Assembly (NCBI GenBank): GCA_036245525.1
Contig: BTPG01000005.1
Span: forward strand, 213,209,045 to 213,273,044
Origin: Semisulcospira habei
Taxonomy: Eukaryota > Mollusca > Gastropoda > Semisulcospiridae
Length of the DNA stretch: 64,000 bases
Reading direction: 5' to 3'
In this document: piece by piece, positions 63,679 through 64,000 of the stretch
Layout: each line of letters opens with the position of its first letter
How positions within the stretch are numbered: position 1 is the stretch's first letter
Made by a program: the position numbers and the translations under genes
The notes under the pieces: model-generated
The model's input: only the letters and a program-made list of their open reading frames with translations
The model's database searches: none
Told to the model about the DNA's origin: nothing

Positions 63679-64000
63679 GTGTAACGAACGCCTTTAGTGC
63701 AGGGTTCGGTCGGACGATGGTGTGACGTCATTAGCAGTTGGACCGAATGTACACATGCGAATAATGTAGAGATAAGGATTGTTCACGAGCGGTAATGTAC
63801 AGATAAGCCATGTTCACGTGCGGTAATGTAGGTGAGCGATGTTCACGTGTCACGTGTGGGAGTGACAGTGTGGTATCGGGAATAAATGCCGGTTAGAGAT
63901 GCTATACCAGTCGAGCGGTCGTTTTCGCTAGGGCTCTGAGGAAGAATTCTGGCTAGAGAATTCGATAGCTGTATATTGAATACAGGTATTTATTCTTTTA
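63679..64000 (+). mobile_element. Possible 5' LTR, cut by the window end
   Basis: Begins TGTAACGAACGCC, as many Ty3/gypsy LTRs do, and has three ~33 bp imperfect repeats around GTTCACGTGCGGTAATGTA (63780-63850) and a late GAATAAATGCC that could be a polyadenylation region. No second LTR, primer site or gag is in the window, so this is weak. Confidence 0.25.

Overview
The window reads as invertebrate nuclear DNA: AT-rich, intron-bearing gene remnants, many non-LTR retrotransposon fragments, minisatellites, MITEs and a large nested DNA virus-like transposon. The non-LTR families, the P2X7-like intracellular-domain gene and the tandem-repeat-bearing TTAA MITE fit a marine mollusc, perhaps a gastropod; that assignment is inference, and no marker gene here settles it. 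I see no tRNA, rRNA or CRISPR array.

Left third (1-21,400). A decayed three-exon gene for a P2X7 ballast-domain-like protein (75-2173) carries an in-frame TAG and a phase mismatch. Then come short inverted-repeat elements, a ~600 bp tandem duplication, and a ~3.6 kb non-LTR retrotransposon on the minus strand (6145-9723) flanked by an 87 bp target-site duplication. Two 5'-truncated relatives lie at 17.1-17.7 kb and 18.1-20.0 kb and share a 3' terminal hairpin. Between them sit an isolated LDL-receptor class A exon (12425-12541), an 82 bp minisatellite split by an RTE-like fragment, a TTAA-flanked MITE whose interior is 34 copies of a 45 bp repeat, and 16 copies of a 57 bp repeat.

Right two thirds (about 21,400-63,350). 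This is a nest of Polinton/Maverick-type elements. An older, decayed element supplies the left block (21.4-25.0 kb) and everything right of 44.0 kb. A younger, nearly intact element (28794-44000) is inserted in its gene 4, with 6 bp target-site duplications TTGGCA and ~550 bp terminal inverted repeats. Unequal recombination between the host and the nested element then duplicated 3799 bp in tandem (22847-26645 and 26646-30444), making a chimeric gene 2. The young element encodes, in order: three minus-strand structural candidates, a tail-anchored protein, a coiled-coil membrane protein, a candidate double-jelly-roll major capsid protein, an A32-like packaging ATPase, a small unknown protein, a protein-primed family B DNA polymerase with an endonuclease VII-like insertion, a retroviral-type integrase, and four small minus-strand proteins. 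I recognise no adenain-like protease. Capsid, ATPase, polymerase and integrase together define a self-synthesising, virus-like transposon; each copy has at least one lesion.

The older element's ATPase region is broken by ~8.9 kb of unrelated GC-rich DNA (47171-56103). That DNA has two tandem proline-rich ORFs with a conserved core, a TATA box, and several repeat modules ending at the same TCATACACAC motif. I cannot assign it to any known element. The last 300 bp may be the start of an LTR.
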